Source of the DNA: Kapaibacterium sp038202665
GTDB lineage: Bacteria; Bacteroidota; Ignavibacteria; Kapaibacteriales; Kapaibacteriaceae
NCBI GenBank assembly: GCA_038202665.1
Contig: JBBRES010000046.1
Coordinates: forward strand, 1-14,490
DNA length: 14,490 nt
Reading direction: 5' to 3'
The translations under genes and the position numbers were made by a program. Below the pieces are notes generated by a model. The model did no database searches, was not told the DNA's origin, and saw only the letters and a list, made by a program, of their open reading frames with translations. Of the stretch, positions 13,593 to 14,490 are shown one piece after another (position 1 is the first letter of the stretch; every line of letters begins with the position of its first letter).

Positions 13593-14490
13593 CTTTACTT
13601 CGATCTGAACCGTGCGACTCAAGAATCGCTCTTCGGGCGTGTTATACGAGTCGATACCAGGCGGGAATCGGTCCGTTGCGACTTCATCACATTTGAGCGA
13701 CACTCTACGTGCAAGATGCCGTTGTATCGCTGCACATACGGCCTCTGCACGGCGTGCAGATATCTTCTTGTTGAAATCTGCATTACCAAGCATGTCTGCA
13801 TATCCACGAACCGTAACAACAGACCCCGCAGGAACCTGATCTACAAACTTCTTGATCTGCTCTTCTGCAATCGGTGTGAGCTTGTCGGAAGACACTTCAA
13901 AAAGTGTGAGGGTGAGTCGTTCCATTTCTGTCGCAACCGTGTCTTTGCGGACACTCAATGTTGTTGATGCAGAATCCTTCACGTTGCGAATGGCATCCAA
14001 CTTCAGTGTTACCACTACGGGAACCGTTCCAAGCATTTGATCTGCTTGCATTGTTGTCAGATCCTGCGTGATCGACGTAGGAACTCCCTTTCCTTCTTTG
14101 GCAAAGAGAATGTTCGCTCCGCTCTTTGCTTCCAGCTTCCATCCAGTAACAAATGCCGTGCTCGAACCAGTGGGGTCGAACAACAAGCGCGGAGGGGTTA
14201 CAGCTCGCGCTTCATTGAAGCGCTGGCGCTTTACCGAAGCAATCAAGTCGAGATTCTCTGTTTCAATCTCAACACGCCGATTCTCGGAAAACCCTTCCTC
14301 TGATGGCTGACGTGTTGCTCGTTCAGGCGCGCAGGATCCCGATGCCGTCACTACAGTGACGCGATCTGATGCGATACTCCACACAGATGTGAGATAGGTT
14401 TTTACGGTCTCGGCGCGCTTACGAGCAAGCTCGCAATCCGCACCTTCCGTTGTTGGGTCTGACGTACCGCGCAAGCGAACCGTTGCTGTA
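13581..14490 (-). CDS. Protein with two OmpA-like domains, 5'-truncated by window edge
   Basis: The minus-strand frame is open through the right edge (codons before the TTG at 14474 read TATVR, continuing a beta strand), so the start is outside; 302 residues are visible. The first visible part is most of an OmpA-like domain: RGTSDPTTEG, then LARKRAETVKTYL and ENRRVEIE, with GTSD in place of the usual GHTD. About 110 residues follow that look like a beta sandwich (VTGWKLEAKSGANILF, VVVTLKLDAI). A second OmpA-like domain ends the protein: LFEVSSDKLTPIAEEQIKKF, RGYADMLGNADFNKKISARRAEAV and SRTVQIEV. OmpA-like domains bind peptidoglycan, so it is probably an envelope anchoring protein; the missing N-terminal part would show whether it carries a signal peptide or propeller. 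Its TAA stop overlaps the CDF stop by convergent transcription. Confidence 0.85.
   Translation of the reverse strand, partial: TATVRLRGTSDPTTEGADCELARKRAETVKTYLTSVWSIASDRVTVVTASGSCAPERATRQPSEEGFSENRRVEIETENLDLIASVKRQRFNEARAVTPPRLLFDPTGSSTAFVTGWKLEAKSGANILFAKEGKGVPTSITQDLTTMQADQMLGTVPVVVTLKLDAIRNVKDSASTTLSVRKDTVATEMERLTLTLFEVSSDKLTPIAEEQIKKFVDQVPAGSVVTVRGYADMLGNADFNKKISARRAEAVCAAIQRHLARRVSLKCDEVATDRFPPGIDSYNTPEERFLSRTVQIEVKKPR

Noticed and set aside
1..14490. Defence system, CRISPR array, prophage, insertion sequence or RNA gene
   Set aside because: No spaced direct repeats, transposase, integrase, nuclease, toxin-antitoxin pair or tRNA-like cloverleaf was found on either strand.

Overview
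The window looks like a chromosomal segment of a free-living bacterium of the FCB group (Bacteroidota in the broad sense; the Ignavibacteria/Chlorobi/Kapaibacteria side is my guess). The grounds are two secreted proteins ending in a type IX secretion (T9SS) C-terminal sorting domain, two OmpA-family envelope proteins, one fused to a PD40 propeller, a ribosomal protein S16 with a long acidic, Ala/Pro-rich tail, and a TAnnTTTG-type promoter element in front of ffh. No rRNA, tRNA, CRISPR array, insertion sequence, integrase or phage gene was seen, and base composition looks even throughout by eye. I do not see a mobile or defence island.

Layout, left to right. (1) 1-1944: 3' three quarters of a glycogen/alpha-glucan phosphorylase, cut by the window edge. 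(2) 2002-3768: a secreted protein with four DUF4397-like modules and a T9SS tail, closed by a strong hairpin terminator. (3) 3884-5703: a housekeeping pair, ffh (SRP GTPase) and rpsP (S16), overlapping by one base and followed by a perfect 14-bp hairpin. (4) 5782-8340: a small three-helix membrane protein, then, after 3 nt, an outer-membrane protein with ConA-like fold, PD40 propeller, carboxypeptidase-regulatory-like and OmpA domains, resembling the T9SS component PorE. (5) 8394-11639: a large T9SS cargo with a seven-motif FG-GAP propeller, an ASPIC/UnbV domain and three FN3-like repeats. (6) 11675-13584: UDP-glucuronate decarboxylase and a divergent cation diffusion facilitator, overlapping by one base. 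(7) 13581-14490, minus strand: a protein with two OmpA-like domains, cut by the right edge and convergent with the CDF gene with a 4-bp overlap of stop codons.

Taken together the window mixes core metabolism and protein targeting (glycogen use, SRP, ribosome) with cell-envelope functions: Sec export, T9SS secretion and surface anchoring, peptidoglycan-anchored OmpA proteins, and UDP-xylose supply for surface polysaccharide. Apart from the overlapping pairs there is no evidence that neighbours form one pathway. Coding density is very high, and no gap without a gene exceeds about 120 bases. The points most worth a second look are the PorE-like protein with an unusual N-terminus, the CDF transporter lacking two of the four canonical metal ligands, and the A-B-A'-B' internal duplication in the DUF4397 protein. 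I found no convincing undescribed multi-gene system.
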